From Opitutaceae bacterium (lineage in GTDB: Bacteria; Verrucomicrobiota; Verrucomicrobiia; Opitutales; Opitutaceae), in the NCBI GenBank assembly GCA_027482185.1, contig JAIXWF010000022.1:806001-870000 (forward strand): a DNA stretch of 64,000 bases, given 5' to 3'. Shown in pieces: positions 33,084-42,492 of the stretch; the first letter of the stretch is position 1; each line of letters begins with the position of its first letter. The notes beneath the pieces were generated by a model. That model saw only the letters and a list, made by a program, of their open reading frames with translations, had not been told where the DNA came from and searched no databases. The translations under genes were made by a program, and so were the position numbers.

Positions 33084-34304
33084 TCAGACCGGCAAGGCGA
33101 TCACAAGGCGGAAGCTCGCCGCCTGCGGGGCGGTCGCAAGACCGAGCAGGCCGCGGCTCTTTTGGATCCCGACGACGAGACCGTGGGCCGGCACGCCCTG
33201 AAGCGACGGCAATTCGCCCTGCAGCCAGGCTTCGAAGTCGGCGCGACTCATGGCCGGTGCGTCCGCGGTGATCGAAATCTGGAGTCCCGGCTGGCTGGAG
33301 AGGAGGTGTTTGCGGTTCAGCCAGGCGAAGGGACCGGTCGCGTTTTCCCGGGCGACATGCTCGAGGCGGGCGAGCGGTTCGGCCTTCAGGCCCACGGTGG
33401 AACGCGGCCGGGCCCGCCGCAGCGCGACCGCGAGCGCGCAGACCATGAGGAGCAGGAATTCGATGCCGGAGAGGCCGCGTGCCGCGGTGTGTTCGTCGAG
33501 CCCGGCGCAGTCGGTCGCCTTTTCGTCCTCGTCCGCCCGGCTGATGCGGCGCGCGATTTCGAGCGCGTGGCGGACACCCGAGCCGACGAGGGCCGGCGAG
33601 GTGTCGCGGTTGCCGTAGGCCGAATCGAAGAACCCGGCGGAAACGATCATCGCGGCGTCCGCGGTGCGCTTGGCCTGTTCGAGGTTGCGCATCAGGCCGG
33701 AGAGGACGGGGTCGCCCCGGGAGCGGCCGCCGAGGACGGTCGTGGCGGAGGCAAGGTGGGCGTGGATCGTGGTCAGCAGGTTCGCCGTCTGCTGCAGCGC
33801 ATCGCGGGCGGACTCGGAGGCGACGAACTCGATTTCCTGCGCCATCCGGGCGGAGGCGAGATCGTCGGCGAGGGTATCGGCGCGCCGGGCAAGGCCCTGG
33901 TCGCGGCGGCAGCGCCGGGTGCGTTCGATCCACTCCGGCACCTTGGCTTCGAAGCCAAGCTTGTCGGGGAGGGGTTTTCCGATGAACGCATAGACCTGCA
34001 GCGGGATCGCCCGGCGGAGATTCTCGGCGGTGTCGAAGGCGCTGATAACGACGAAGCCGAGGTGGGGATCGGCCTGCTGGGCCTCGGCGATGAACGTGAG
34101 CCCGTCCTTTCCCGGCATGTGGACGTCGACGAGGCAGAGGTCGAACCGCTCGGAACGGAGGCAGGCAAGGGCCGAGGCGGCATCGGCACGATGGCACAGA
34201 TCGTAGTCGCGGCCGAGGCGGAGCCGAATGGCGGCGAAGATCTGGCGCTCATCGTCCACGACGAGAATCCGCGGCGTCATGGCGGCGGCGGGATCGTTGG
34301 GCAT
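33084..34304 (-). CDS. Receiver protein with histidine-kinase-like C-terminus
   Basis: 406 residues. A complete receiver spans about 10-130: RILVVDDERQIF (acidic pair), LCLVDVHMPGKDGLTF (phospho-Asp), FVVISAFDTAE (Ser switch) and YAFIGKPLPDK (Lys). The rest resembles a DHp/HATPase unit that has lost its motifs: a helical region with IHAHLASATTVLGGR in the H-box position, and a terminal strand pair GLVVGIQKSRGLLGLATAP...FRLVIALP in place of the G2 region. No N-box or DxGxG is seen. It is probably a signalling adaptor or phosphate sink of the kinase encoded 40 bp upstream. Confidence 0.8.
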   Translation of the reverse strand: MPNDPAAAMTPRILVVDDERQIFAAIRLRLGRDYDLCHRADAASALACLRSERFDLCLVDVHMPGKDGLTFIAEAQQADPHLGFVVISAFDTAENLRRAIPLQVYAFIGKPLPDKLGFEAKVPEWIERTRRCRRDQGLARRADTLADDLASARMAQEIEFVASESARDALQQTANLLTTIHAHLASATTVLGGRSRGDPVLSGLMRNLEQAKRTADAAMIVSAGFFDSAYGNRDTSPALVGSGVRHALEIARRISRADEDEKATDCAGLDEHTAARGLSGIEFLLLMVCALAVALRRARPRSTVGLKAEPLARLEHVARENATGPFAWLNRKHLLSSQPGLQISITADAPAMSRADFEAWLQGELPSLQGVPAHGLVVGIQKSRGLLGLATAPQAASFRLVIALPV

Positions 34305-34344
34305 GGGTTGGGGCGGCGGGAAAATGAAAAGGCCGGCGGGTGGG

Positions 34345-36432
34345 TCAAGCCGCGGTTCGGGCCGGCTCCCGGGAGGCCGGGCCGTCGGGCGCGGCGGCGA
34401 CCGGGGGCTCCGCCGGCAGGTCCACGAAGACGGTGGTGCCGACGTCGGGCGTGCTGTCGATGCGGATCCGGCCGTGATGCAGGTGGGTGATTTTCTGGGC
34501 GATGGTGAGCCCGAGCCCGATGCCGCGCACCTCGCTGCCGAATTCTTTGGTGGTGAAGTAGGCGTCGAAGACCCGCTCGAGGTCCGCCGTGGGAATGCCG
34601 CAACCCCGGTCCGCGATCAGGAATCGGACGGCGCCCTCGCGCGGGACCGAGACGTCCAACCGGACCTCCTGGCCGGGCCGCGAGGCGTCGACGGCGTTGG
34701 CGACGAGGTTGCCGAGGAGGCGTTGGATCAGGACGGCGTCGACTTGGAGCGCGGGGGCCGGGCCGGGGTTGAAGACCAGCCCGACGTTGCGGCGCGCCGC
34801 GCGTTCCCGGATGACCTCGCGCACGCTGTCGAGCAGGTGGTCCGCCCGGGTTGGGGCGTAGTTCGGGGCAAGGCGTTCGGAGAAGAAGAGGGCTTCGCGA
34901 AGATACGCTGACATGCTGGAGATCGACTGCTTGGCGGTCGCATGGACCTCCAATTCCAAACTGCCCGCAGGAAACTTGTCCGCGGTATGAACGAGGAAGG
35001 AGTCGACCGGGGTGATGAGGTTCTTCAAGTCGTGGGCCAGCCCGCGGGACATCATGGCGAGGTGCTCCATGCGGGCCTGGAGCTCGGCTTGGGCGGCCAA
35101 CCGGGAGCGGGTGAGCAGGCTGTCGATGAGTTCGGCGGCATTCTGCAGGCGCTGCACTTCGTTGTAGGCGTAGGGCCAGTCGTTGGACTTGCGGCCGAGG
35201 GCGAGGATCAGCGACGGGTGCGGGGAACCCCGCGGGATGGCGACCACGACCCCGATCCGGTTCGCCTCAAGGTAGGCTTCCAGCTCGGCGTGGGACGGCG
35301 GACCGCCGCGGCGTTGCAGCGATTCCGGCGTCGCCCAGGCGAGTTCGACCAGCGGCGCATAGGGCGAAGGAACGGGGGGCGGCGCGGGCCGGGCGGGATT
35401 GGGTTTCCGGTCCTCCGCCGGGAAGAAGATGATGCGGGCGTCCGTGGCGGAGAACCGTTCGCAGAGGAACCGGCGGAAATCCCGGACCAGCTCGGGCTCG
35501 CTCTTGGTTGCTTCGCCAAGCTGGATGAGGCGGTCGCGCAGTCCGGCGAGCCAGATCTCGTCCGCCTTGCCGAGATGCCGGGCAATCGACCGATGCAGCA
35601 GAAGCGCGGCGGTGCCCGCGAGCAAGGTGCCCCCGCCGACGGCGGTGGGCAGCGGCAGGACGGGCGCGAGCCGCAAAGTAGTCCAGATGCCGACGATCAC
35701 CAGCGTGGCCGTGCTGAGCGCCCAATGCAGGAGCGAAACGGCGACGCGCTGGAGGTTGAAGATTTTGTAGTAATTCAGTGCCCAGGCTGATGTTCCGTAG
35801 GCCGCGAATGCAATTAATGGGCCTAGTCGAGAAATGGCGGGTACTCGCAGTGCGGCCCCGAGTGTATGCGACACAATCGTAAGCACGGCTGCGATTGAAA
35901 GATTCAGTGTGAGAAATCGTAGCTCGTGCCGTCGTGATCCGCTCAACTTTTTCAGTACATCATTTGAGTAATACAAAACATACAGCGTACCAAAAAGCAT
36001 CAAAATGGAGTAAGCCGCGTAGGCGAAGCCTCTCGTGATTTGAGGATGAGATTTTGATATTATTACAAAATCGCGGTGAAATGTCAGTGAACATACAATT
36101 ATGCTGACGGCAAAAATCGGGACGGATTTCGCGAGGAGAAATAGGCTGCCAAGACTTGGCGAAGTAATTGAACGAGCGACCAACCATTGCGCCCAAATAT
36201 GAAATGCCGCCACTGCGGCATTTGCTCGATGGAAAAAATCAGAATTGGAGTGCCCGAAAGCAGCCAATTTTTGATTCTCGTGGTACGTTTGGACGACGAG
36301 GAAAAGCCATATGCAATTTACCAAACCGCCGACGAAGAAGGCTTGATTGGTTGGCCTCTTCGGATTTGCCCAGAGCACAAAAAGCGCAACTCCACCTGTA
36401 AATATGGAAGCGCAAAGAAATATGGTGCCCAT
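34345..36432 (-). CDS. Membrane sensor histidine kinase with N-terminal 7TM-type sensor
   Basis: 695 residues. Residues 1-280 contain about eight hydrophobic segments and the N-terminal pattern FVLWANPKRPTNQAFFVGG, seen in HisKA_7TM-type sensors. A GAF-like region (about 320-450, GVVVAIPRGSPHPSLILALG) follows. The kinase core has H-box GLAHDLKNLITPVDSFLV, N-box LLGNLVANAVDASRPG, G1 IADRGCGIP, F-box YFTTKEFG and G2 GIGLGLTIAQKI, so it looks active. The first ~220 codons (35.77-36.43 kb) are markedly AT-rich (36061-36120 has 23 G/C in 60 by hand count), while the rest matches the genome. It is the first gene of the left operon. A paralogue with the same architecture lies at 40483-42492. Confidence 0.88.
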   Translation of the reverse strand: MGTIFLCASIFTGGVALFVLWANPKRPTNQAFFVGGLVNCIWLFLVVQTYHENQKLAAFGHSNSDFFHRANAAVAAFHIWAQWLVARSITSPSLGSLFLLAKSVPIFAVSIIVCSLTFHRDFVIISKSHPQITRGFAYAAYSILMLFGTLYVLYYSNDVLKKLSGSRRHELRFLTLNLSIAAVLTIVSHTLGAALRVPAISRLGPLIAFAAYGTSAWALNYYKIFNLQRVAVSLLHWALSTATLVIVGIWTTLRLAPVLPLPTAVGGGTLLAGTAALLLHRSIARHLGKADEIWLAGLRDRLIQLGEATKSEPELVRDFRRFLCERFSATDARIIFFPAEDRKPNPARPAPPPVPSPYAPLVELAWATPESLQRRGGPPSHAELEAYLEANRIGVVVAIPRGSPHPSLILALGRKSNDWPYAYNEVQRLQNAAELIDSLLTRSRLAAQAELQARMEHLAMMSRGLAHDLKNLITPVDSFLVHTADKFPAGSLELEVHATAKQSISSMSAYLREALFFSERLAPNYAPTRADHLLDSVREVIRERAARRNVGLVFNPGPAPALQVDAVLIQRLLGNLVANAVDASRPGQEVRLDVSVPREGAVRFLIADRGCGIPTADLERVFDAYFTTKEFGSEVRGIGLGLTIAQKITHLHHGRIRIDSTPDVGTTVFVDLPAEPPVAAAPDGPASREPARTAA

Positions 36433-36713
36433 TTTGGGTTTTTGCTGCCGGTCAGCTCTACTTGCTGGTACAACCCGAGTGTCTGATTCGGTCCGTTTTG
36501 TGGATCGAGGGGTTAGGCTGGAGACATCGTTTTTCGATCTGGGGCGGTGAGCAGCTCAAGAGATCGACTGGTTGATGACGATCAATACAAGTGTCCTGCG
36601 CGAAGAGGGGTGTTTACGTTGTTGACTTTCTGATAGCGGATTCCTGTGCCGCAAAGCGTAAATGCAAGCCCTGCTTGCAACTCGCGGACGATCGCCGCTG
36701 TCATTTGATGCAG
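36433..36713. other. Intergenic region, AT-richer
   Basis: 281 bp between the left-operon kinase start and the rmuC stop, both on the minus strand. G+C is about 50%, lower than the genome. It should carry the promoter of the kinase operon. I see no terminator with a T-run for rmuC and no small gene. Confidence 0.5.
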
Positions 36714-37991
36714 TTACGTCGTAGCCGTGCGCGGAGCTACTTCTGCCGGATTGGGTCCTTTCAGTTCCTTGGTGCCGCGGGCGCCGAGTTCGGCGAAACG
36801 GCGGGCTCCCGGCAGCAGCATGCTTTCGAACGACCCGACCGCGGCGTTGTAGCCTTTGCTGGCGGCTTCGAGGCCGCGGCCGACGCGGTCGAGGTTGTCG
36901 GCAAAAGTCGCGATCCGGTCGTAAAGGGTCCGGCCAAGGGCGCTGATTTCCTCCGCGTTGCGGCCGAGCGCCTCCTGGTTCCACCCGTAGGCGGCGGCTT
37001 TCAGCAGGGCGATCAGCGTGGTGGGCGTCGCCAGCAGCACCCGCCGGGTCAGGGCGCGGTCCAACAGCGTGGGATCGGCCTGCAGAGCCGCGGTCAGAAA
37101 GTGGTCGCCAGGCAGGAAAAGCACCACGAATTCGGGCGAGGGCTGGAATTGCTCCCAGTAGTTTTTCGCGCCAAGGGCGTCGATGTGCCCCCGGACTTTC
37201 CGCGCGTGTTCGTCCAACCGGGCTTGTCTGACCTCGGGGGCGTCGGCCTCCGTCGCGGCGCGGAACGATTCGATCGGGGCCTTGGCGTCGACGACGATGC
37301 GCTGGCCGCCGGGCAGGCGCAGGACGAGATCGGCGCGCAGCGGTCCGCCGGTTTCCTGTTCGGTGAAGTCGCAATACGGGAGCATGTCCGCCATCTCCAC
37401 GACCCGGCGCAGCTGCAATTCGCCCCAGCTGCCGGCGTAGGTGGTGGAGCGCAGGGCGGTCGACAGGCGGGAGGCCTCGGTCTGCAGGCGGGTTTGCGCG
37501 GTCTGCAAGGCCTGGAGCTGTTCGGACAGGGCGCCGTAGGCCCCGGCCCGCGCGCGCTCGAGCTCGGCGATCTTGGCGTCGACCTTGGCCAGCGATTCAT
37601 GGATCGGCTGCACGAGGGCGCCGACGGCCTCGGATTTCTTCGCGAGGTCGCCGGTGGCGTCCTGCCGGAGCTGCGCGAACAGCGAACCGGCCTGGGCGAG
37701 GAAATCGGCGCGCTGCGCGCTGAGGGCATCGGCGGACAGCGCGCGGAATTCAAGCGCGAGCGATTCGTGGCGATGCCGGGCGGCTTCAAGTTGCGCGGAA
37801 AGCTCGGCGTTGCGGGCCGTGAGGCGAAACAGCTCCGCCTGCTGGGTGGAATTTTCGGCGGCAAGCCGGGTGTTCTCCTCAGCCAACATCGAGTGCCGGG
37901 CGGTTTGGGCGGCAAAACGGGCACGCAGAATCGACCAAATCGCCGTTCCGGAAACCAGGGCCGCGACCAGAGCGATTACAGTGTTTTGCAC
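36714..37991 (-). CDS. rmuC: DNA recombination protein RmuC
   Basis: 425 residues. Membrane anchor at the N-terminus (TVIALVAALVSGTAIWSIL), a coiled coil over about 30-190 (EENTRLAAENSTQQAELFRL), then the RmuC nuclease-like domain. This has WGELQLRRVVEMADMLPYCD, the PD-(D/E)XK-type core LRADLVLRLPGGQRIVVDAK, and ALTRRVLLATPTTLIALLKA. RmuC limits inversions and recombination between short inverted repeats and has been linked to anti-phage defence. It sits alone between the two outward-facing signalling operons, divergent from the REC-kinase gene by 141 bp. Confidence 0.93.
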   Translation of the reverse strand: MQNTVIALVAALVSGTAIWSILRARFAAQTARHSMLAEENTRLAAENSTQQAELFRLTARNAELSAQLEAARHRHESLALEFRALSADALSAQRADFLAQAGSLFAQLRQDATGDLAKKSEAVGALVQPIHESLAKVDAKIAELERARAGAYGALSEQLQALQTAQTRLQTEASRLSTALRSTTYAGSWGELQLRRVVEMADMLPYCDFTEQETGGPLRADLVLRLPGGQRIVVDAKAPIESFRAATEADAPEVRQARLDEHARKVRGHIDALGAKNYWEQFQPSPEFVVLFLPGDHFLTAALQADPTLLDRALTRRVLLATPTTLIALLKAAAYGWNQEALGRNAEEISALGRTLYDRIATFADNLDRVGRGLEAASKGYNAAVGSFESMLLPGARRFAELGARGTKELKGPNPAEVAPRTATT

Positions 37992-38132
37992 TCGGGGAAG
38001 TGCAGCGGATGCGAATCGCGGTGCAACTCTCGATGCGCGCCTTGACAGGGGATTTCGCGGGCTGCAAACACCGGAGCGCCGCGTTTTCGCGCCCCCCGAG
38101 ACTCGGCCCGCTTCATCTCCAAACCTGTCCGC

Positions 38133-39284
38133 ATGCTGACCGAGAATCCTCCGGCCGTCGCTCCGAGCGCTGTCTCCGAAAAACCACCTGTTCTGGTGGT
38201 TGACGACGAATACGGACCGCGGGAATCGATCGCGTTCAGTCTAGCCGCCGATTTCGCGGTGGACACGGCGGAGCGGGCCAAGGAGGCGCTGGGCAAACTG
38301 CGCACGCGCTCCTACAGCGCCGTCGTCATGGATATCCGCATGCCGGAAATGGACGGGATCCGGGCGCTCGAGGAGCTGCGGAAAATCGATCCGCATGTCT
38401 CGGTGATCATGCTGACGGGCTACGGCACGCTGCACACCGCGCAGCAGGCCATGGTGGCCGGGGCCAACCAGTACCTGCGCAAACCGCCGGATATTCCCGA
38501 GTTGATCGAGGCGGTGCGGAAACAGGCGCATGCCACGCGGCTGCGGCGCGCCCAGGCCCAGGCGGCGGCGGAAGCGCTGAGCCTGAACACCGCTTTGAAG
38601 CGCGAGATCGAGCGCAACGAGCCGCAGATCTGGCAGGCCCGGGCATCCGTCGAGCTCGTGCACGATCTCAACAATCCGCTGACGGTGGTGATCGGTTACG
38701 CGGCTTTGGTGGCCGAGGAAGCGCGGACGCTGGCGCAGCGCGATCCCGATACCGCGCGCAAACTGCTCGATTATTCGGGCATGGTGGAAAAGGCGGCCGA
38801 GTATTGTCACCACCTCTCCGAAAATTGGCGGGCGGCCTCGAAGCAGGCGGCGGAGTTTACGCGGGTGGATCTGGTGAAGGTGGCCCAGGAAGTCCGGCAA
38901 GTGATCTTTTTCGACAACGCGGCGATCCAGCTGACAGGGCTCGGCGAGGCGGTTGTCCGCGGCTCGAAGTACGAGCTCATGCGGGTGTTCCAGAATCTCT
39001 TCAAGAACGCGCTCGAGGCCGGGGCGACGCGTCTCGAAGTGAAGTTCGCGCGGCGGGGTGAACAGACGGAACTCAGCGTCGCGGACAACGGTTCGGGGAT
39101 GGATGCGGAGCGGGTCAAGCGGGCCCTGCACGGCGGCTTTACCAGCAAGGCCAGCGGCACCGGACTGGGGTTGAGCATCTGCCGGCACTTGGCCGGCACG
39201 CACGGGGCCACCTTCGCGCTGGAGTCCGCCCTCGGGCGCGGCACCACGGTGCGGCTAACGTTTCCCGCCGCGCCGCAGGGATGA
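38133..39284 (+). CDS. Hybrid response regulator-histidine kinase (REC-HK)
   Basis: 383 residues, cytosolic. The N-terminal receiver (about 20-135) is complete: VLVVDDEYGPRES, VVMDIRMPEMDG (phospho-Asp), IMLTGYGTLHTA, YLRKPPD. A helical linker leads to the kinase core with H-box VELVHDLNNPLTVVIGY, N-box VFQNLFKNALEAGA, G1 VADNGSGMD and G2 SGTGLGLSICRHL. It begins the right signalling operon. Its stop overlaps the ketosynthase-like gene start by 4 bp. The input receiver suggests it is regulated by phosphotransfer from another kinase of the cluster. Confidence 0.9.
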   Translation: MLTENPPAVAPSAVSEKPPVLVVDDEYGPRESIAFSLAADFAVDTAERAKEALGKLRTRSYSAVVMDIRMPEMDGIRALEELRKIDPHVSVIMLTGYGTLHTAQQAMVAGANQYLRKPPDIPELIEAVRKQAHATRLRRAQAQAAAEALSLNTALKREIERNEPQIWQARASVELVHDLNNPLTVVIGYAALVAEEARTLAQRDPDTARKLLDYSGMVEKAAEYCHHLSENWRAASKQAAEFTRVDLVKVAQEVRQVIFFDNAAIQLTGLGEAVVRGSKYELMRVFQNLFKNALEAGATRLEVKFARRGEQTELSVADNGSGMDAERVKRALHGGFTSKASGTGLGLSICRHLAGTHGATFALESALGRGTTVRLTFPAAPQG

Positions 39285-40492
39285 AGCGGCGGCGAGTCAA
39301 AATTACCGGCATCGGGCCGGTCACTCCGGCCGGAATCGGACGCGAGGATTTTTGGCGGGGTATTCTGTCGGGGCAAAGTTTCATCCGGCCATATCGCAAG
39401 CTGGGAGAGGAGTTTGGTTCATTTTGTGCGGCATTTCTATCTATACCCGACTTTAAGAAGTATCTTGGAGAGTTCGAGGTGCCTAAGGGAACATCCCGAC
39501 AGACTTTGCTAGCGGCAGTCGGTGCCCGTTTGGCTTTGGCCGATGCCCGGCTGACAAGAGCAGAGCTTCGCGACAGTGATTGCGCGATTGTGATAGGATC
39601 TTCTTTGTTGGATTTTGGTGGTATCGGCGCTGCAATAGACAGCGTTGGAAAGCGTGGACCTAGAGCTGCCCAAGCGCGCGTTGTATACACTACTACTCTC
39701 ACTAGCATATCGGAAGTTGTCGCTGGAATGTGTGACATTACGGGCAGGAGTTTGTCGATTCAGACGTCCTGCTGCGCCGGGATGGATGCGATTGGCCAAG
39801 CGTTTCGTATGGTTTCAAGTGGTGAGGTCGATTTGGCGATTTGTGGCGGGACCGAGGCGCCGCTGCACAAATTTCCTATGCTTGAGCTTCGGGCGGCAGG
39901 ATTGACGCCGTGCAGCAATGATATGTCGGACCGAATCGCGCGACCGTTGGATCTTTGGCGGACAACTGGTGTGGTAAGTGAAGGATCGTGCATTCTTGTG
40001 TTGGAGCCGGAGGACAGTCCTCGCCGAGGTCACGCCCTAGTTGCTGGGTATGGAGTGGCTAATGATGTTCCCGATAGGTTGTGCAGTGGGCTTATCGATT
40101 CCGCGAAATCCGCTATTGCGGATGCTCTGATTCGCCCGAATTTGATCGAAGCGCTCAATGCTTGGGCCCCGGGGCATCGTCTCATTGACGAGGCTGAGGT
40201 AGAGTCCATGAGAAAAGTCTTTGGCCCCCAGTTGTCAGATGTGCTGGCGTATTCTATTAAGGGTTCGATCGGTTCGGCGCTTGGTGCTGCTCCTGCTATC
40301 CAAGTTGGAGCCTCTGCCCTCGCGCTCGCCGCGGGACTTGTTCCTGGGACGGTAAATTGGCAGTATCCTGATCCTTCGTGTCTATTGAATCTCTCATCGA
40401 GTAGTAGGCAGGTTGCCCACGACTTTGAGTTGGTGAATGCTCACGGCGTCGGAAAAGTAAATGCCTCGATAGTATTGCAAAAATGTTCGTAA
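39281..40492 (+). CDS. Beta-ketoacyl synthase-like protein with altered catalytic triad
   Basis: 403 residues, full-length thiolase-fold KS. N-terminal MKRRRVKITGIGPVTPAGIG matches FabF-type KS. The nucleophile Cys is kept (about residue 164, IQTSCCAGMDAIGQAF), and GGTEAPL and VSEGSCILVLEPED align with family blocks. Both catalytic histidines are replaced: the NAHGT motif reads NAWAPGH (Trp at about 295), and KSxxGH reads KGSIGS (Ser at about 332). It therefore cannot do standard decarboxylative Claisen condensation; acyl transfer or binding is possible. It is AT-richer than the flanking genes from about 39.39 kb on. It overlaps both neighbours (4 and 10 bp), so it is translationally coupled to histidine kinases. 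No ACP or other lipid gene is nearby. Confidence 0.85.
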   Translation: MKRRRVKITGIGPVTPAGIGREDFWRGILSGQSFIRPYRKLGEEFGSFCAAFLSIPDFKKYLGEFEVPKGTSRQTLLAAVGARLALADARLTRAELRDSDCAIVIGSSLLDFGGIGAAIDSVGKRGPRAAQARVVYTTTLTSISEVVAGMCDITGRSLSIQTSCCAGMDAIGQAFRMVSSGEVDLAICGGTEAPLHKFPMLELRAAGLTPCSNDMSDRIARPLDLWRTTGVVSEGSCILVLEPEDSPRRGHALVAGYGVANDVPDRLCSGLIDSAKSAIADALIRPNLIEALNAWAPGHRLIDEAEVESMRKVFGPQLSDVLAYSIKGSIGSALGAAPAIQVGASALALAAGLVPGTVNWQYPDPSCLLNLSSSSRQVAHDFELVNAHGVGKVNASIVLQKCS

Positions 40493-42492
40493 TCACACTC
40501 GCCCTATTGGTGACGGTTGTAGTGGCTGCTGTTGGGCTGACGATTCTTTGGTCCAATCCGAAAAGAGGGGTGAACCGAGCTGTGTTTGTCGGCGCGGTCC
40601 AGATGGCTGCGTGGCTCTTGTGCTGGCATTTCGCGGCAACTTCCAGAAATGGTCTTTATTGGATTCGATGGACTTGTGCGGTTGGCGCCCTGGCTCCGCT
40701 TACCTTTTGGATCGTTAAGGAGTGCATTTTGTATAGGCCCGGAAGGCCTTTGTTTGATTGGTTTATGCGGAGCTGCCCGTGGATAATTGTACCTGCGGTA
40801 TTTTCAATTCTGCCTTTTACCGATGCATTCATTCCGCCGGAGTCGACTCCGAAGAATCCGATCCATGGCTGGGCTTATGGCTTATATATTTGGGGACTTG
40901 TTGCAATATATATAGTTTTGTTTCGTGATACATTCTTTCGATCTAAGGAAGTTTCGGGTGTGGAAAGGGTCGAACTCCAGGTTTGGCTTGGTGGTGGTTG
41001 TGTGCTCGCGGTTACCGTCTATGCCCTGATGGGGTTGAGTGCGTTCACTGGGAATCCGATTTTTCGCAGACTTCAGCCTTTGGCTGTGCTGCTGTTTTAC
41101 GCAGGGACCGCCTATGCGGTGACAAGCTTCAGAATATTCGATGCTCGCCAGATATTTCTGGTTTCGATCCAGAGGGGGATACTAGTAGTTACGGTGGCTG
41201 TCGTTGCTTATTTTGTGCAGAGCAGTGTCGAGCTCTTTGTGCCGAAGCTCTTCTCGTTTCTGATTACAACCTCGGTGGCATTGTGGCTCGCCACATTTTT
41301 GGATTCTTTGCTGGATCGATATTTTCAGTTCTATCCGAAGGCAATGTTTGCGCGGAAGGCTGCATTCTCCGTTGCCCAAAGAGAAAGCCGCCTTGAGAAG
41401 CTGGAGTCTGCGTTTCTGGGGGTGCTTAAGGGTTGGGGACAGGCTGAAACGGCGGTAATTCTATCGGGAGGAAAAGGTTCATTCGCCGTCGACTCGTCTA
41501 TTGTTCTAGATGAAACAGGGCTTGAGTTTCAGGCGATGAGACAATTGCGCTGGGCAACCCCGGAGCGTCTTGTTCGCGAACGCGGAAGTCCTGAACGTGA
41601 TGCTTTGAGAGAATTTCTTGTTCAGAAGAAGCTCGGCGTGGTTGTCATTGTCGAGGGCACTTCGTTGACGAGCGTTGTCGGCGTGGGGATTCCGGCTTCG
41701 CGGCGGCCTTATACTTACCCGCAGGTCACGCAGCTCATGGAGCTGGCTTCCATCATGGAGAGCGCCCTCGAGCGCGCGCACTTCTCCGCCAAGGTTCAGC
41801 ACACGGAACAGCTCGCGACCGTCGGCCTGCTCGGGGCCAGTCTCGCGCACGAAATCCGCAATCCGCTCGTTTCCATCAAGACCTTCGTCCAGCTGCTGCC
41901 GACCCACCACCAGGATCCGCGTTTCCGGGAAAAGTTCTTCAAGCTGATCGGCGACGAAGTCGGCCGGATCGACCAGCTCACCGAGCAACTGCTCGATCTC
42001 GCGTCCCCGCGCACCTACGAGGCCAAGCTGATCGAGCTGCACCCGCTGCTGCGCTCAAGCCTCGACCTCGTCGCCGCCAAGGCGGCCCACCGGAACATCG
42101 AGTTTCTGACCGAGTTCCATGCCTCGCCCGATGCGGCGTTCACCGATGCGTCCGCCGCCAAGCAGGTGATGCTGAACCTCTGCTTCAACGCCATCCAGGC
42201 GGTCGACGAGGCGCGGGAGGCGCCCGCCCGCTGGGTGAAAATCGCGACCCGCAATACGCCCCAGGGCATCGAGATGGCGGTGGCCGACAGCGGTCCGGGC
42301 ATCGCGCCGGAGATCCGGCCCCGGCTGTTCCAGCCGTTCCAGACCACGAAATCCTCCGGTTTCGGTCTGGGCCTCGCGATCTGCAGCGATATTCTGGCCA
42401 ATCTCAACGCCACCATCGCCGTCGACCCGCCGGTCCCCGGCCAGGGGGCCATCTTCCGCGTCACTTTCCCATGCCAACCCTCGTTATCCTAG
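40483..42492 (+). CDS. Membrane sensor histidine kinase with N-terminal 7TM-type sensor
   Basis: 669 residues, paralogue of the kinase at 34345-36432. The N-terminal segment carries about eight membrane helices starting VVVAAVGLTILWSNPKRGVNR, a ~150-residue GAF-like region (FLVQKKLGVVVIVEGTSLTS), and a complete core. H-box SLAHEIRNPLVSIKTFVQLL, N-box LNLCFNAIQAVDEA, G1 VADSGPGIAP, F-box LFQPFQTTK, G2 GFGLGLAICSDIL. Roughly the first 405 codons (to about 41.70 kb) are AT-rich, then composition switches sharply to genome-like GC within the gene. It overlaps the KS-like gene by 10 bp and the next kinase by 22 bp. Confidence 0.9.
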   Translation: MFVITLALLVTVVVAAVGLTILWSNPKRGVNRAVFVGAVQMAAWLLCWHFAATSRNGLYWIRWTCAVGALAPLTFWIVKECILYRPGRPLFDWFMRSCPWIIVPAVFSILPFTDAFIPPESTPKNPIHGWAYGLYIWGLVAIYIVLFRDTFFRSKEVSGVERVELQVWLGGGCVLAVTVYALMGLSAFTGNPIFRRLQPLAVLLFYAGTAYAVTSFRIFDARQIFLVSIQRGILVVTVAVVAYFVQSSVELFVPKLFSFLITTSVALWLATFLDSLLDRYFQFYPKAMFARKAAFSVAQRESRLEKLESAFLGVLKGWGQAETAVILSGGKGSFAVDSSIVLDETGLEFQAMRQLRWATPERLVRERGSPERDALREFLVQKKLGVVVIVEGTSLTSVVGVGIPASRRPYTYPQVTQLMELASIMESALERAHFSAKVQHTEQLATVGLLGASLAHEIRNPLVSIKTFVQLLPTHHQDPRFREKFFKLIGDEVGRIDQLTEQLLDLASPRTYEAKLIELHPLLRSSLDLVAAKAAHRNIEFLTEFHASPDAAFTDASAAKQVMLNLCFNAIQAVDEAREAPARWVKIATRNTPQGIEMAVADSGPGIAPEIRPRLFQPFQTTKSSGFGLGLAICSDILANLNATIAVDPPVPGQGAIFRVTFPCQPSLS

